A stretch of DNA of 64,000 nt from Siniperca chuatsi (taxonomy: Eukaryota; Chordata; Actinopteri; Centrarchiformes; Sinipercidae). Numbering within the stretch: the first letter of the stretch is position 1; each line of letters begins with the position of its first letter. This document shows, piece after piece, positions 62,201 through 64,000 of this stretch. The translations under genes were made by a program, and so were the position numbers. The stretch spans positions 18,026,001 through 18,090,000 of the forward strand of contig NC_058042.1 in assembly GCF_020085105.1 (NCBI RefSeq), written 5' to 3'. The notes below the pieces were generated by a model. It was not told the DNA's origin. It searched no databases and worked only from the letters and a program-made list of their open reading frames with translations.

Positions 62201-64000
62201 TTTGCTTTGAAGGAACAGTCTGTTAAATGTTTGTTTTTTGGGTGTGTAGTAAAAACGCAAGTGAAAGGTCAGCACATTGTTTTGCCCTTTATTTTGATAT
62301 AACAGAGCTTTTCCCAAGCTATTTTAAAAGTATGAGAATATGATCCACAAAAGTTCATGTTAAGCTTTAACAGATGATTGCAGTTTAGCTGACTGATAAG
62401 AAATTATATGTGAAAAATCAGCAATTTTAAAATGTGGTTTTGTAGTTCCAATGTGGTTTTACTGTAGCCTAATTCTTTAATAGGGTAATAACATAGAAAA
62501 TAGCGCTACAAATATAAAGAACTAACAAGGACCAGATTGAGGGATCAAATTCAGTGGTCTTGTTCATTGTCTGAGTTACAGATCTCTTAATCTAATCAAT
62601 AGTTATACATTTTCTTTGTTGCTTTGCTTATGGTAGCAACAGTGCACTTTCAACATAGGAACCTGTGCAGAACCTGTCTGCCGAAGACCCGTGTGTTTGT
62701 AAAGCAGTCTATGCAGAGACATCCACTCAGTTTGGATGAATAAGAGGCTCCATCAATCTGTCACTGATTGAGCTAGCACAGATGGAGGCTTGGGGCTCCC
62801 CAATGCTAGGTGCTGTCCACTGGGGTGTAAATTATGACCCTGTCTCACTGTGTGGGTTAGTGGCCCTGCCTCGCCAGAGCCTGACCTGCAGCTCTGGAGT
62901 TTTTCACTTCAAAACCACCATCTTACTGCGATCAAGATCAAACAGAGCCAAAGTTAGGGGATACTGTGCGACTAAATGATTTATCACAACGAGCACAGCG
63001 AGAACCCCTTCTTCTCTGCCTTTGCTTACACAATCTCCCTGTTCGCACACACATGGCCACATACTCTCTAAAACACATCTCTTTGATTGTGACAGGGTAA
63101 GTGTGCACTGCCATTAATATGTCCATTGGTGTGAAATGCCTACTTGTGCACCGAGTGTAAATTATCATCTTAGCAGACACGTCAACATCATGTCCCCTGT
63201 CTCTTAATCACTGTTTAAGGAAGAGCAGTGACAGCGAGGTTACCCTGTTAACTTCCCATACTTTCAGTCTGCGGCCCTCTTGACAAGGAACGTGTAAATC
63301 CTTACGGTGTCATTATGAAAAACACTGGGCTTCATACATCTGTTGGATTAGACTCTTTCTCCAGTGAGCACGGGACACAGCAGAAACAGAAGTGCTTTTC
63401 TTGATGTTTATTTGTCCGCGGAAAAGTGTCACATTTTTTTAAAATTACTTCCTCTTTGTCCACTGATCCCACGAGAAAAAAAACGACTGTTCTTTAAACA
63501 TTTCCTTGACCAGAGATTTAAAGAATGGTTAAGTACACAGGAAACCCATCAAACCTCAGATGTTCAAAGGAAAAAAACATCAGTAGTGAGAGGTCAGTTT
63601 TATTGTTGATTCATGAAAATCAAACAGCATGTAGCCATTGTCTTTTGCTCTGTCTCTTAGCAATTTGAACATTTCATCAAGGTTGTTGTGAATGATATTT
63701 ATATTAAGTCAAAGTTGAGTGATAAGTTTTCTGGGTAACACTTTACTTGGATAGTCCGCCTACAGATACAAGTTATAGAGTATTTGTAACATTTCAACTG
63801 TTTTGCTGTTGTCTGTAGATGTTTAACAGATTGTCAATAAAGTATATGTAACTACTGACTTAAAAATATATTTATTGAATAGGATTCTGTCCAGAACCTT
63901 TGTCTAACAGCTGTAGTCAGCTGTAGAAAGCAAAATCTAATATCCCTTTTGGGAGTGTAAGAAAGGTATTAAGAAATTAGCATCATGTAAGGCTTTAATC
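59217..64000 (+). other. aldh1a2 intron 1 (incomplete)
   Basis: At least 4.8 kb of intron with no second exon: nothing translates to the expected FINNEWQ region. 61140-61420 and 62640-63330 are less AT-rich than their surroundings and are possible regulatory blocks. A foldback repeat arm starts at 63734. Confidence 0.75.
63734..63860. mobile_element. Foldback MITE, copy 2 (one arm plus loop part)
   Basis: GGTAACACTTTACTTGGATA, TCCGCCTACAGATACA and CAATAAAGTATATGT align with the left arm and loop of the element at 36168. The matching right arm is not found before the window ends, so it is truncated or diverged. Confidence 0.75.

Noticed and set aside
61904-62317. 137-codon minus-strand ORF in aldh1a2 intron 1
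   Set aside because: The composition is ordinary AT-rich DNA, with no domain, no promoter and no family resemblance.
59217-64000. Search for aldh1a2 exon 2 within the window
   Set aside because: No segment translates to the expected second-exon region with an acceptor in phase 0, so the exon must lie to the right.

Overview
The window is vertebrate nuclear DNA, most likely from a percomorph (spiny-rayed) teleost. The evidence is intron-rich genes with GT-AG splicing, protein sequences close to human orthologues, abundant CA/TG/TA microsatellites, and short inverted-repeat transposons of types I associate with spiny-rayed fish. The lineage call is an inference. There is no sign of prokaryotic, viral or organellar sequence.

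Four protein-coding genes were rebuilt exon by exon, with splice sites and reading phase checked at every junction. adam10 lies on the + strand (ATG 2164, stop 26227, 16 coding exons, 755 aa). lipc, hepatic lipase, lies on the - strand (ATG 38722, stop 30341, 9 exons, 495 aa). aqp9, an aquaglyceroporin, lies on the - strand (ATG 55534, stop 44150, 6 exons, 288 aa). The first coding exon of aldh1a2 (RALDH2) is on the + strand at 59100-59216; the rest of that gene lies beyond the right edge. The order adam10-lipc-aqp9-aldh1a2 is the one found at human 15q21-q22, so this is a deeply conserved synteny block. adam10 and lipc are convergent, lipc and aqp9 are tandem, and aqp9 and aldh1a2 are divergent across about 3.6 kb. 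Zebrafish has duplicate adam10, lipc and aqp9 copies; linkage to aldh1a2 suggests the 'a' copies, but I did not assign suffixes.

The genes do not form one pathway. ADAM10 is a membrane sheddase (Notch, cadherins, APP). LIPC hydrolyses lipoprotein lipids. AQP9 carries glycerol and water. ALDH1A2 makes retinoic acid. LIPC and AQP9 both relate to liver lipid and glycerol metabolism.

Introns and intergenic DNA carry a hAT-type element in adam10 intron 8, TTAA-flanked MITEs, a foldback repeat family with one copy in lipc and a second at the right edge, two copies of a 'GGGCTGCA' inverted-repeat family in aqp9, three degenerate LINE fragments, and several microsatellites. Points of note are a GC-AG intron in adam10, a tandem NAGNAG acceptor in lipc, a tiny uORF upstream of adam10, clear TATA boxes at aqp9 and aldh1a2, and paired PBX/MEIS-like motifs in aldh1a2 intron 1. 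I found no undescribed multi-gene system.
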